Positions 38,933 to 49,145 of a DNA stretch of 64,000 nucleotides are shown in pieces. The notes under the pieces are model-generated. The model had not been told where the DNA came from. It saw nothing but the letters and a program-made list of their open reading frames with translations, and did not search any database. A program made the translations under genes and the position numbers. The stretch spans positions 1-64,000 of the forward strand of contig NZ_PVRV01000015.1 in assembly GCF_003012345.1 (NCBI RefSeq). The letters are read 5' to 3'. The DNA comes from Phytohalomonas tamaricis (GTDB lineage: Bacteria; Pseudomonadota; Gammaproteobacteria; Pseudomonadales; Halomonadaceae). Within the stretch, counting starts at the first letter, position 1. Each line of letters begins with the position of its first letter.

Positions 38933-38958
38933 AAAAACGGCCTCGTAATGAGGCCGTT
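38933..38958 (-). terminator. Terminator after the second GGDEF/EAL gene
   Basis: A 9-bp stem AACGGCCTC/GAGGCCGTT with a 4-base loop and a five-T run on the minus side, 67 bases past the stop codon at 39025. Confidence 0.8.
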
Positions 38959-39024
38959 AATAATGCCGAGCGTTGGAGATCATATTTACCGTCAAGGTCG
39001 CGACTGCGGCACAGGCAGAGTTGC

Positions 39025-40962
39025 TTACTGACGACCAATCAGGGGCTGATCGCGTAGCAGCCGCTGAGCATCGCTTGCGTCCATCGGCTTGAAATAGTAA
39101 TAGCCTTGCACCAGATCACAGTTCAATTCGCGTACCAATTCGAACTGAGTCTGCGTTTCCACTCCCTCTGCGACCACCTCCAAGCCCAATCGATGGGCGA
39201 TAAACACTATCCCTGTTAGAATCGCACGATCCTGAGGGGAACTTGGCGCATCGGTCACGAAGCAGCGATCAATTTTCAGTGCAGTGATCGGAAACAGTTT
39301 TAGATACTTCAAAGAAGAATAGCCAGTGCCGAAGTCGTCGATAGAAATTTTCATTCCCTGATGATAAAGCCCACTCAAGGCCTCAATCACATCGTTGTCA
39401 GCCTGGACGAGAACATTCTCGGTCAGCTCAATACCGATATCACGCGGCGTCAGCTGATATTCCTTCATGCATGCTTCAAGCTGCTCAAATACCCCAAGCG
39501 CCGTGATCTGCTTACCTGAAAAGTTGATATCGATACGATAACCACCCAGCCCCTCGGCCTTCCATTGCGCCTGCTGCCGACAAACCGCGCGTACGATCCA
39601 TTCTCCGAGGGGATGAATCAGATCGAAACGTTCAGCGAGGGGAATGAATTCACCAGGCGGAACGGACTCACCTTCCTGCGGCAACCACCGGACCAGCGCT
39701 TCAAGGTTCTCGATGCGTCCACTACTGGCAGCAACCTGCGGCTGATAGTGCATGACCAGCTCGTCATTGCTGATGGCATGACGCAAGCGCGCCAACAGCG
39801 CGTGCTGATGCACCAGTTCATCATGAATGCACTGATTGAAGAACCCATAATGGCCGCGTGCCGAGTGCTTGGCCCTATTCTTGGCGACATCGGCATTGTG
39901 AATCAGTTCGTGCGCATTGGCGCCGTTGGCAGGAAACAAGCTAACACCGAACCGGGCGGTAACGTGCAATGCATTATTACCCAACATGAAAGGCTCGGCA
40001 AAGGCATTACTGACTCGGTCGATAAGCTGTAATACATCCCGTTCAGACTTCAGATAAGCAAACGCCATGACAAATTCATCGCTACCAAAGCGTGAAAGCA
40101 AGGCTGAATCATGCTGGCACTGGCGTAACCGATCGGCGACCTGAGTCAGCAGCATGTTGCCCTGTTCATAACCACGGGCATCATTGATCTCGGCGAAGCG
40201 GTCAAGATCGATAAACAGAACGGCCAGATGCTTGTGCCGCCGCTGACACTCGGCAATGAATCCCTCAAGTTCGCCTTCAAATGTCTGACGATTGGGCAAG
40301 AGGGTCAGCGGATCGAAATGGGTAATAAAATTCAGTTCACGGCGAGCCTGCTTCTGGTCGGATAAGTCGACGTCAACGCAGAACAGTAGCGGGTTTTCAG
40401 TATGCTCGCCCAGCATCACGTGGTGAGAAAAAACATCGACTTTCTCGCCCGCGCTGTTGACCAGCTCAAGCTCGCTGGCAGCAATGACAATACCCTGCTC
40501 AAGCCAGGCACGGTGCGCCGCAATCACACTTTCACGCATCGAGGAGGGAATGATCAACTCCTCGATCGGTCTGCCCATGGCCTCATCAGAGCGATAGCCA
40601 TAGAGCTGCGTACTGGCCTCGTTCCAGTAGATAACACGACGGTCACGGTCGTAGCCCTGCACCGCCACTTTAGGCAGGCTTTCCAACAACATCCGAAAAC
40701 GCTGTTCACTAAGATCATGACGACGCTGCGCCACACTCAAGGCGTCGGACCCGACGCGGGCATCAAGCTGGCGTCCTAACCGGCGCCAGGCAAGTATTAC
40801 TACCCCGAAAATCAGCATCAGGCCGAACAAAGCGCTAGCGCTCAGCAGCCGTACCCAGCCAGCATCCGTACTGAATGACCATAGCCCTAGCAGACCAGCT
40901 ACTATCGCAACTGCCAGAGCCGTCATACCGATCATGGCACGCTTGCCATCCTTACCCATCAT
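39025..40962 (-). CDS. Membrane-anchored PAS-GGDEF-EAL protein, predicted c-di-GMP phosphodiesterase
   Basis: A 645-residue protein with two N-terminal transmembrane helices (about 10-30 and 37-57), a PAS domain (about 85-205), a GGDEF-like domain (about 215-375) and an EAL domain (about 385-635). The GGDEF signature is G-S-D-E-F (293-297) and the usual GH-x-x-GD is altered to GYEQGN, so cyclase activity is doubtful. All EAL motifs are intact: LEALVRW, NFSGKQ, IELTENV, IDDFGTGYSSL, LKIDRCFV, VAEGVET and DLVQGY. The start at 40962 follows GGGGAAAGG; the open frame runs 63 codons further but without family features. It sits inside the aromatic catabolic region. Confidence 0.88.
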   Translation of the reverse strand: MMGKDGKRAMIGMTALAVAIVAGLLGLWSFSTDAGWVRLLSASALFGLMLIFGVVILAWRRLGRQLDARVGSDALSVAQRRHDLSEQRFRMLLESLPKVAVQGYDRDRRVIYWNEASTQLYGYRSDEAMGRPIEELIIPSSMRESVIAAHRAWLEQGIVIAASELELVNSAGEKVDVFSHHVMLGEHTENPLLFCVDVDLSDQKQARRELNFITHFDPLTLLPNRQTFEGELEGFIAECQRRHKHLAVLFIDLDRFAEINDARGYEQGNMLLTQVADRLRQCQHDSALLSRFGSDEFVMAFAYLKSERDVLQLIDRVSNAFAEPFMLGNNALHVTARFGVSLFPANGANAHELIHNADVAKNRAKHSARGHYGFFNQCIHDELVHQHALLARLRHAISNDELVMHYQPQVAASSGRIENLEALVRWLPQEGESVPPGEFIPLAERFDLIHPLGEWIVRAVCRQQAQWKAEGLGGYRIDINFSGKQITALGVFEQLEACMKEYQLTPRDIGIELTENVLVQADNDVIEALSGLYHQGMKISIDDFGTGYSSLKYLKLFPITALKIDRCFVTDAPSSPQDRAILTGIVFIAHRLGLEVVAEGVETQTQFELVRELNCDLVQGYYYFKPMDASDAQRLLRDQPLIGRQ

Positions 40963-41271
40963 GCCTTTCCCCAAATGAACACAGTGATAGCCAACCTCGG
41001 CTTCATCCTTTGGGATTATGCCTGCGTGAATATTTTTTCTCTTAGAAAAGTTATTCCAAACGGTGTCCCGCAGCCTCTCACACCCGCTCCCTGTGGCAGC
41101 GGAGCATCCCGCCCGGCATTGTCCTAGTGAGCGGGATATAGCGACATGCACCTTATCGCACAGATGCCCCGCTTAACACGGGTTAATCTTTCATCCCCTG
41201 CGTGTCGTTGCTGCGCCAGCAATGACATTTTCAGATGTCCTGGCGGGACATCCGTTCAGAAGGAACGTCAC
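40963..41271. other. Divergent region with three inverted repeats
   Basis: This 309-bp gap separates the GGDEF/EAL gene (minus) from the dioxygenase gene (plus). It contains three inverted repeats: ATCCCGC/GCGGGAT (41106-41112 with 41131-41137), TTGCTG/CAGCAA (41208-41222) and GATGTCC/GGACATC (41234-41252). The last two would form neighbouring hairpins in the dioxygenase mRNA leader. No gene is supported here. Confidence 0.5.
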
Positions 41272-42039
41272 ATGCAAGCTACCTACTTAAAATCTGTCGA
41301 TCAGCGCCAGTACTGGGCGCCTCATGTGCATAACGATCTGGCCCATCAGGACTGGAGCGTGACTGACATCCGCGCACAGATCGATCTGGAGGCCTGGCAG
41401 CGCTATCTCATCGATATACCCCGTGACCCTTACGTCAATCAACGCTGGAAGCGCATGGCATGGCTGCACATGACAGACGAGGGTGATATCGCTGTAATGG
41501 GTGAATGCCCTATGGCCCAGGGCGGCAAATTCAACGACGCCGAAAGCATGGCCGACAAGCTGCGCTACTATCCTGAACTTGAGCAGTCTTTTATGGCACG
41601 CAGCGATGTAAAAGCCTTCGTCAAGGCGTGGACGGAGCTGTGGGGGATTGGCCCGAATGAGCCGATTCTGATGCAAATTACTGGCGTCAAGGGTACCGAG
41701 AAACTGGACCCCTTGCAGGGGCAGGGCATTCATGCAGACGGTTGTCAGTGCCTGAGCATTCTAGTGCTGAGCAGGGAAAACGTCCGTGGCGCCGATAGCT
41801 ACCTATATGCTGACAAGGCCGGCGAGCAACTGCTGACCCGCCAGGTACTCGAACCAGGAAACATCCTGCATCTATACGACGATCGTCTTTTCCACGGTGC
41901 AGACTCACTGGAACAGGAAGACCCGACAGCCCCCTACGAGCGCTTCATCATCATCATCAACAGCCGCTTTGTGGATAGCTTTCAGAACCGCATGCTGAGA
42001 CGCCACTTTCCCCATGCGGTGCTCAACGACATCGACTGA
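41272..42039 (+). CDS. 2-oxoglutarate/Fe(II) dioxygenase, amino-acid hydroxylase-like
   Basis: A 255-residue protein of the 2OG-Fe dioxygenase family PF10014 (relatives include L-isoleucine 4-hydroxylase). The iron facial triad is visible as His154-Ala-Asp156 in GIHADGCQCLSILVLSREN and the distal His208 in DDRLFHGADSL; Arg224 (YERF) is a candidate 2OG-binding residue. The segment NVRGADSYLY matches the family's conserved N-V-x-G-x-S turn. The start at 41272 has AAGGAA nine bases upstream; 42 upstream codons in the same frame overlap the hairpin leader and are rejected. The substrate is unknown; a free amino acid is the best guess. No transporter or biosynthetic partner is next to it. Confidence 0.75.
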   Translation: MQATYLKSVDQRQYWAPHVHNDLAHQDWSVTDIRAQIDLEAWQRYLIDIPRDPYVNQRWKRMAWLHMTDEGDIAVMGECPMAQGGKFNDAESMADKLRYYPELEQSFMARSDVKAFVKAWTELWGIGPNEPILMQITGVKGTEKLDPLQGQGIHADGCQCLSILVLSRENVRGADSYLYADKAGEQLLTRQVLEPGNILHLYDDRLFHGADSLEQEDPTAPYERFIIIINSRFVDSFQNRMLRRHFPHAVLNDID

Positions 42040-42109
42040 TACGTCGAGTCATCGACCGGCCCCGCATGGGGTCGGCCGCATCACGGGGCTTTAAAGCAAT
42101 GACGCAATT

Positions 42110-43649
<1,540 letters not shown>

Positions 43650-44282
43650 TCAGAAGTCGAAGAACACCGTCTCGCCCGGGCCTTGCAGGCGGATGTCGAA
43701 ACGATAGCGCACCACACCGTCTGCTTCTTCGCGCTTGGCGATCAGCGTCTTGCGACGCTCCACTGACGGTACGGCGTTAAGCACCGGACAAGACTCATTA
43801 GCCAGCGCTTCATCATCGAAGTAGAGCCGGGTATGGAGCTGGATATTGATGCCCCGGGCAAAGATCGCCAGATTAATGTGCGGCGCCATCATCTTGCCGT
43901 TATCGGTTGCCACTGCGCCCGGCTTGACGGTCAGCAGCTTCCACTCGCTGCCCTCATCGAAAGTCGTCGCGGTGCGCCCGAAGCTGTTGAATGGCTGGCT
44001 CTGATCGTAGGTGAGTTGATACTCGCCGTTGGCATCAGCCTGCCACGCCTCGATGAAGGTATCGCGCACTAGGTCGCCATTGCCGTCGCTTACGGTGCCT
44101 ACCACCTCGATATGCTCCCCTTGTGCCTCGGGGCTTGCCATCTGGTTCCAGATTTCCAGTTCGCGGGCCGGGTTGCCGGCAGCAGCCAGCGCCAGGCCGA
44201 TATGCACGTAGGGACCCGCCGTCTGCGAAGGCGTCTCAGGCAGGGTCATGCCATACCCTAAAGAAGCTGTCATCTTGCTCAT
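43650..44282 (-). CDS. pcaG: Protocatechuate 3,4-dioxygenase alpha subunit
   Basis: A 210-residue alpha subunit of the intradiol dioxygenase that opens the protocatechuate ring between the two hydroxyls. TPSQTAGPYVHIGLAL at the start, IEAWQADANGEY in the middle and APHINLAIFARGINIQLHTRLYF near the end are typical of PcaG. This chain lacks the complete iron-binding set, which PcaH provides. GGGGTAAG precedes the ATG. It follows pcaH by only 4 bp and ends before a terminator. Confidence 0.95.
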   Translation of the reverse strand: MSKMTASLGYGMTLPETPSQTAGPYVHIGLALAAAGNPARELEIWNQMASPEAQGEHIEVVGTVSDGNGDLVRDTFIEAWQADANGEYQLTYDQSQPFNSFGRTATTFDEGSEWKLLTVKPGAVATDNGKMMAPHINLAIFARGINIQLHTRLYFDDEALANESCPVLNAVPSVERRKTLIAKREEADGVVRYRFDIRLQGPGETVFFDF

Positions 44283-44286
44283 GGGC

Positions 44287-45012
44287 TTACCCCTGATTCT
44301 CGAAATAGGTCTGCAGTGCGCCGCGCACGACGATATCGAAGCGATAGGCCAGGCAGTCCATCGGCCGGCTCATTGACATGTCGAGCACGCCAATCAGCGT
44401 CTCGATCGCCTCGGGATTATTGAGCGTTTGCACAATCGGACAGCGTGGAATCAGCGGGTCACCTTCGAAGTACATCTGCGTGATCAGGCGCGTCGAGATG
44501 GAAGGTCCCATCACCGAGACGTGAATATGGGCTGGGCGCCAATCGTTGGTGCCGTTGCGCCACGGATAGGGACCGGGTTTGACGGTACGGAAACGGTAAT
44601 AGCCCTCGTCGTCGGTGACGCAGCGACCGACGCCGCCGAAGTTGGGGTCGAGCGGGGCGAGATAGTCGTCGTTCTTGTGACGATAGCGGCCGCCAGCATT
44701 GGCCTGCCACATTTCGACCAGCGTGCCGGGCACCGGCTTGCCGAACTGGTCGATCACACGTCCGAACATGATGATACGTTCACCGATCGGCAGCCCGGTA
44801 TTATTAAAATTGAGCAGCAGATCATTATCATGCGGGCCCATCTGCAGATGAGAGAAGTCCGGTCCACTGAGCTCAGAAGCGGACGGAGCCTGCAAACTGA
44901 CCAGTGCCTGATTGGGTGCGCGTGCGACAGAGGTCTTGTAGCCCGGCGTCAGCGCAGCGGGATGCCAGCGGCGGTCACGTGCGTAGAAGCCTTTGGTATG
45001 AAGGTTTTCCAT
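44287..45012 (-). CDS. pcaH: Protocatechuate 3,4-dioxygenase beta subunit
   Basis: A 241-residue beta subunit carrying the non-heme Fe(III). The iron ligands are recognisable: tyrosines in GGRYRHKND and PGPYPWRNG and histidines in [38 protein letters not shown] is the classical intradiol dioxygenase signature. The start is the ATG at 45012 (MENLHTKGF); the ribosome site is weak, and a 22-codon upstream extension looks non-coding. The promoter region upstream contains a perfect PcaQ-type palindrome, so induction by a beta-ketoadipate pathway intermediate is likely. Confidence 0.95.
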   Translation of the reverse strand: MENLHTKGFYARDRRWHPAALTPGYKTSVARAPNQALVSLQAPSASELSGPDFSHLQMGPHDNDLLLNFNNTGLPIGERIIMFGRVIDQFGKPVPGTLVEMWQANAGGRYRHKNDDYLAPLDPNFGGVGRCVTDDEGYYRFRTVKPGPYPWRNGTNDWRPAHIHVSVMGPSISTRLITQMYFEGDPLIPRCPIVQTLNNPEAIETLIGVLDMSMSRPMDCLAYRFDIVVRGALQTYFENQG

Positions 45013-45147
45013 GATGAGAAATCTCACTGGTGACTCGAGAAAGCAATTCGGGAAGCGAAGATCACTGAGCGGCGCCATGGCTCACTCCGCTGTATGCGCA
45101 CCAGTATCACGTAGACAGCTCTCTTCGCCAATTGAATTGTCGACCAT

Positions 45148-45173
45148 CTGCCATAACCAAATGGTTATGGCAG
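45148..45173 (-). promoter_or_regulatory. PcaQ operator for pcaHG
   Basis: A perfect 11-bp inverted repeat with a 4-base centre. Its core is ATAACC-AAAT-GGTTAT (45153-45168), matching the ATAACC-N4-GGTTA(A/T) site known for PcaQ in alphaproteobacteria. It stands about 136 bp before pcaH and just past the stop of the adjacent pcaQ-type gene. Confidence 0.8.
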
Positions 45174-45201
45174 ATCATACCTTCGCCTATAAGACCTTAG
45201 C

Positions 45202-46131
45202 CTAACCGCCCTCTTCCGGGCCGGTCATAGCCGCGATGTCACGCAAAATGTCGCAGAACATATCCAACGCCAGCGATGAAGGCATCGAAGTATTGAGGCA
45301 CATCCCGACTGAACCACCATGCGTCTCCAGTGCAATATCGAGCCGGCACAACAAGCCACGCTTGAGATCCTCCACTACGGTTTCACGCGGTGCTGTCCAC
45401 AGCGCATCGCTATCCAGCACATAGCGGCGGCTGATTGAAAGCGACAAGGTTTCCAGAAGGCTAGCGGGCAGCGTCAGGGCGTGTTGGACGCAGAAACTGT
45501 CGACCTGCTGGCGCAGCGTAGTCTGCGGCGGCGGCACTACCCAGGGATAATCACTCAGCGCAGACGCCAAAAGCGGATGCTGCTGTCTCAATGGATGGCC
45601 CGCTCGAGCGACCAGCACCAACGGCTCATAATAGAGGTGTTCAAATACCAGATCATTGATCTCACGCGCCTCGGTCATGCGCCCCACCACCAGATCGAGC
45701 TCACCGAGCCGTAACCGTGAAAGCAGATAGGCGCTGGGGCCAGTGATAACGCGCACACCGATATCACGACGCCGGGCATGCAAGTGTCCAATTGCCGCCG
45801 GGATCAGATCGCTTTCGACAGTGGACAACGCGCCGACACGCACCCAGCGTGATCGCTCCTGAACATCACTGACTGCCGTCATCCCACGATCAAGTGTACG
45901 AACCGCCGGCCCGGCATGGCGCAGCAACGTCAGCCCCGCCTGGGTCAACGCCACACCCTGCGGCGTCCGCTCGAATAGCGTCACGCCGAGAGTATCCTCC
46001 AGCTCCTTGATGACCTTGGAGACGGCGGGCTGGGTAATCGCCAGACTCTGCGCGGCGCGAGCGAAACTGCGGCGCCGGGCAACTTCTAAAAAGGCTTGCA
46101 GATGACGAAGCTTGATGCGGGGGTTGAGCAT
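45202..46131 (-). CDS. pcaQ: LysR-family regulator, PcaQ-like
   Basis: A 309-residue LysR-type transcription factor. The N-terminus IKLRHLQAFLEVARRRSFARAAQSLAITQPAVSKVIKELE is the winged helix-turn-helix, with the PRIKLRHLQ start seen in PcaQ proteins. The effector domain follows from about residue 90. It lies immediately upstream of pcaHG on the same strand, with its predicted operator in between, which supports the PcaQ role. The start at 46131 (MLNPRIK) is chosen by family similarity; the ribosome site is weak and an upstream extension of 23 codons remains possible. Confidence 0.82.
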   Translation of the reverse strand: MLNPRIKLRHLQAFLEVARRRSFARAAQSLAITQPAVSKVIKELEDTLGVTLFERTPQGVALTQAGLTLLRHAGPAVRTLDRGMTAVSDVQERSRWVRVGALSTVESDLIPAAIGHLHARRRDIGVRVITGPSAYLLSRLRLGELDLVVGRMTEAREINDLVFEHLYYEPLVLVARAGHPLRQQHPLLASALSDYPWVVPPPQTTLRQQVDSFCVQHALTLPASLLETLSLSISRRYVLDSDALWTAPRETVVEDLKRGLLCRLDIALETHGGSVGMCLNTSMPSSLALDMFCDILRDIAAMTGPEEGG

Positions 46132-46383
46132 GGCTGAGGTCAAGTCGATAAAAGTGGTGCCACGTAACGCAGCACAGGAAATATCCGCCGATCGTGTCAC
46201 ATCCCGGGGCGGCTCGCCATTGCCGCGCCGATCAGCCGCACGCTAGCAACACATGCACGTCTTGCCATTAAGCCAAGCCATTAAAAATGCGCCATAGACT
46301 TACGCATAATTGCACACGCTACTGCCCGCCCCCTACCGTCATGACACTCTTATCCACGCTAAACCATTACCGTGAGCCCCTTG

Positions 46384-47271
46384 ATGCCTCAGGATACGAT
46401 TCCTGTTTTTAAGCTTTACGGCGAGACAAGTCACTGGCCGACGCCCGACCTGCTGCACTGCGAGTCGATCGCCGCCCGCAGCCGCCTACATGGCTGGCAT
46501 ATCAAGCCGCATCGCCACGGCGACCTAGTGCACCTGCTGCACATCCGCACCGGTGAAGTGGAGTTACATCTGGAAGGGGCCCATCAGCGCGCCGAAGGCG
46601 CGTTGCTGATCGTCGTGCCTGAATTGGCAATTCACGGCTTTCGCTTCACGCAGGATATCGATGGCCATATCATCACACTGGCTCGTCCGCTGGCTACCGA
46701 GCTGAGTGCCCGCCTCGACTGCCAGGGAAGCGTCTTGCATAAGCCCGCCTGCTACCGGCTCGATGAAGAAGGTCATGGTGCCATCGACAAGCTTGTGACA
46801 GCGCTTGAGCAGGAATATAACCGCCAGGCACCCGGCCGTGACATGCTGCTGCACTCGCTGGTCGGAGCGCTTATCGTCCATGCCAGCCGCCGCGCACTAC
46901 AGGGCCGTTCCCGTCCAAGGTCCCATCAGGATACGGGCCATCATCACCTGAGCCATTTCCAAGCGCTGATTGATCGACGCTTTCATGAGCAGCCCAGCAT
47001 TGAAACGCTGGCGCGAGAACTTGATATCACTCCGGCACACCTCAACGCCTTGTGCAGACGTCTCGCGGACCGCAGTGCGTTGCAGCTACTGCATGAGCGC
47101 CTGCTTCTCGAAGCCAAGCGTAACCTTACCTATACCAACATGACCATTAGCCAGGTCTCCGACCAGCTCGGCTTCAGCGAGCCGGCCTATTTCACCCGCT
47201 TCTTCAAACGCCATACCGGCCTTTCGCCCAAGCGTTTTCGTCAGCGCGACCTCACCTCACTTCAGCATTAG
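46384..47271 (+). CDS. pobR: AraC-family regulator, PobR-like
   Basis: A 295-residue AraC/XylS-type activator. The N-terminal cupin-like sensor domain starts IPVFKLYGE and includes HWHIKPHRHGDLVHLL-type histidines (residues about 40-50). The C-terminal DNA-binding domain holds two helix-turn-helix motifs, IETLARELDITPAHLNALCR and ISQVSDQLGFSEPAYFTRFFKRHTGLSPKRFR. This layout matches the AraC-type PobR of Pseudomonas that activates pobA with 4-hydroxybenzoate. A GTG four codons earlier (46372) is an alternative start. It is divergent from pcaQ across about 250 bp. Confidence 0.78.
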   Translation: MPQDTIPVFKLYGETSHWPTPDLLHCESIAARSRLHGWHIKPHRHGDLVHLLHIRTGEVELHLEGAHQRAEGALLIVVPELAIHGFRFTQDIDGHIITLARPLATELSARLDCQGSVLHKPACYRLDEEGHGAIDKLVTALEQEYNRQAPGRDMLLHSLVGALIVHASRRALQGRSRPRSHQDTGHHHLSHFQALIDRRFHEQPSIETLARELDITPAHLNALCRRLADRSALQLLHERLLLEAKRNLTYTNMTISQVSDQLGFSEPAYFTRFFKRHTGLSPKRFRQRDLTSLQH

Positions 47272-47543
47272 TCCCCTCGCTTCTTTAAAGGCTGACCTCT
47301 GTCACGTCATGCTTACGTGATAACCCAGAGATTTGAATGCGGTGATCTGAACGGCTAGGCCTGTAGGCATTTTCAGCTATTACCTCGTTAAACAGGCGCT
47401 AGCCAAACGTGGCATCAAACACGCTATACGAAGCATTACGGCTTTCACTCACGGCTGCAGCGTGATGCAATAAGGTATTATTCTTGTCTGGTTCAAGAAC
47501 AACTAACGCCCGTTTATGGTTTGTTTAGAGAAGGAAATCCCCT

Positions 47544-47987
47544 ATGCCCTTGCGCCGCGCCACCATTGATGATGTCGAACAACTCGCCCCACTGCTTGAC
47601 GCCTACCGTCAGTTCTACAACCAGCCAGCGGATCTCGAACTGGCCCGCCGCTTTCTACAGACGCGGCTGATTCAGGATGAGTCGGTCGTATTTATTTATG
47701 AGGACAACGCTGGCCAGGGCATCGGATTTGCCCAGCTCTTCCCGAGCTTCTCCACGGTCAGCGCTGCGTCAATCTGGATTCTCAACGACCTGTTTGTGGA
47801 AGAATCCGCGCGGGGCTACGGTATTGGCCGTGAGCTGATCATCGAAGCGGCGCGCTTTGCCAAGGACACGGGCGCCGCCTCAATGAAGCTGAGCACTCAA
47901 ATAGACAATGTCATCGCGCAGAAGCTCTACGCATCGCAAGGCTGGCAGCGTAGCGATGAGTTCTATTATTACGGCGTCACGTTCTGA
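47544..47987 (+). CDS. GNAT-family N-acetyltransferase
   Basis: A 147-residue acetyltransferase with the acetyl-CoA motif FVEESARGYGIGRELIIEAARFAK (R-x-x-G-x-G core) at about residues 88-111 and the usual beta-alpha layout. The C-terminus YASQGWQRSDEFYYYGVTF fits the family end. The acceptor (amine, amino acid or protein) cannot be told. AAGGAAAT precedes the ATG. It is monocistronic and convergent with the Zn-peptidase gene across the DnaA-box hairpin. Confidence 0.85.
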   Translation: MPLRRATIDDVEQLAPLLDAYRQFYNQPADLELARRFLQTRLIQDESVVFIYEDNAGQGIGFAQLFPSFSTVSAASIWILNDLFVEESARGYGIGRELIIEAARFAKDTGAASMKLSTQIDNVIAQKLYASQGWQRSDEFYYYGVTF

Positions 47988-48007
47988 GCCGTCACACGCA
48001 TTAAATA

Positions 48008-48046
48008 TTATCCACACCCGGCTGAAAACCAGCCGGGTGTGGATAA
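48008..48046. repeat. 17-bp inverted repeat ending in two DnaA boxes
   Basis: A perfect 17-bp stem with a 5-base AAAAC loop lies between two convergent genes. The outer 9 bases of each arm are the consensus DnaA box TTATCCACA (48008-48016 and, inverted, 48038-48046). It could terminate both transcripts, but neither side has a proper T-run. Confidence 0.75.
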
Positions 48047-48083
48047 CTCAATCAACAGCAATGTTTATCTCTGGAAAGTTCCG

Positions 48084-48989
48084 CTAGAGATGTTGGGCGT
48101 TAAACGTGTCGCACTGTTCCATGTTGCCGTTCTCAAGGCCGCTCTTGAACCAGCGTACGCGCTGATCTGATGTGCCGTGGGTGAAAGAGTCAGGCACGAC
48201 GCGCCCTTGGCCCTGCTGTTGAAGGTGGTCATCACCGATCGCATTGGCGGCGTTGATCGCCTCCTCGACATCGCCCTCCTCCAGCCAGTTGAGACGCTGC
48301 TGAGCGTGGTTGGCCCAGATCCCGGCAAAGCAGTCAGCCTGCAATTCGACCTTCACCGATAGCCCTGTTGCTCCATCCATTTGCGCGCCGCGTTGGCGTG
48401 CGGCATCAACCTGGGCATTAACGCCAATCAAATTCTGCACATGATGGCCCACTTCGTGGGCAATGACGTAAGCGCGCGCGAAATCGCCGCTGGCCTGAAA
48501 GCGCTGCTCCAGCTCATTGAAGAAGCCAAGGTCGAGATAGACCTGCTGATCGCCCGGGCAATAGAACGGGCCCACGGCCGATGAGGCGAAACCGCAGGCG
48601 GAATTCACGGCGTTATCGAACAGTACCAGCTTAGGATCGACATACTGCTCATCGTATTGCGCCAGAACCTCACCCCAGGTGTCCTCGGTATCACCAAGTA
48701 TCGCGCGGACAAAATCGACCTGCTGTTCATTACCGTGACCAACGTCCGTTTCGGCACCGGCATCATCACCTGAGCCGGACGGTGCTGGTTGAGTGGCGCC
48801 GTCCTGCTGTAGCTGACTGGCGACCTGACCAAGAATCTGCATCGGATCTTGGTACGTCAGCAACCCGAACACAACAATAAGCGCAATCCCCGCCAGGCTG
48901 AGCTTACCCTTGTGCTGTCCGAGCCCACCCGTTGATCGGCCCCGCCGATCTTCGACGTTCTCGCTGCGCCGTCCTCGTTTCCATTTCAA
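48084..48989 (-). CDS. Neutral zinc metallopeptidase (YpfJ-like)
   Basis: A 301-residue protein of the putative neutral zinc metallopeptidase family PF04228 (E. coli YpfJ type). A cytoplasmic basic N-terminus is followed by one transmembrane helix (about 30-46), a low-complexity linker, and a periplasmic domain with H178-E-V-G-H182 and the VELQADCFAG segment that supplies the third zinc ligand. SACGFASSAVGPFYCPGDQQVY and SFTHGTSDQRVRWF are typical. It starts with TTG, preceded by a strong AAGGAGAG. Its physiological substrate is unknown. Confidence 0.85.
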   Translation of the reverse strand: MKWKRGRRSENVEDRRGRSTGGLGQHKGKLSLAGIALIVVFGLLTYQDPMQILGQVASQLQQDGATQPAPSGSGDDAGAETDVGHGNEQQVDFVRAILGDTEDTWGEVLAQYDEQYVDPKLVLFDNAVNSACGFASSAVGPFYCPGDQQVYLDLGFFNELEQRFQASGDFARAYVIAHEVGHHVQNLIGVNAQVDAARQRGAQMDGATGLSVKVELQADCFAGIWANHAQQRLNWLEEGDVEEAINAANAIGDDHLQQQGQGRVVPDSFTHGTSDQRVRWFKSGLENGNMEQCDTFNAQHL

Positions 48990-49145
48990 AACATGCTCTC
49001 CTTGCCGTTACGTTGACGCCCAAGTGTCGCTGCCGCTGCCCTGCTTATCCAGCCTTTTGGCACTACCGACGCTATCGTTGTGGACAAACCCTGGCGTGCT
49101 ATCCCACCCTAAAACCATACCTATCAAAATTTATGGAAAATTATC

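Noticed and set aside
42050-42090. Terminator after pobA (GCCCCG/CGGGGC)
   Set aside because: Only a 6-bp stem with a 19-base loop and no T-run, too weak to call.
48008-48046. Replication origin
   Set aside because: Two DnaA boxes alone are not an origin; no dnaA, dnaN, gidA or AT-rich unwinding region is near.
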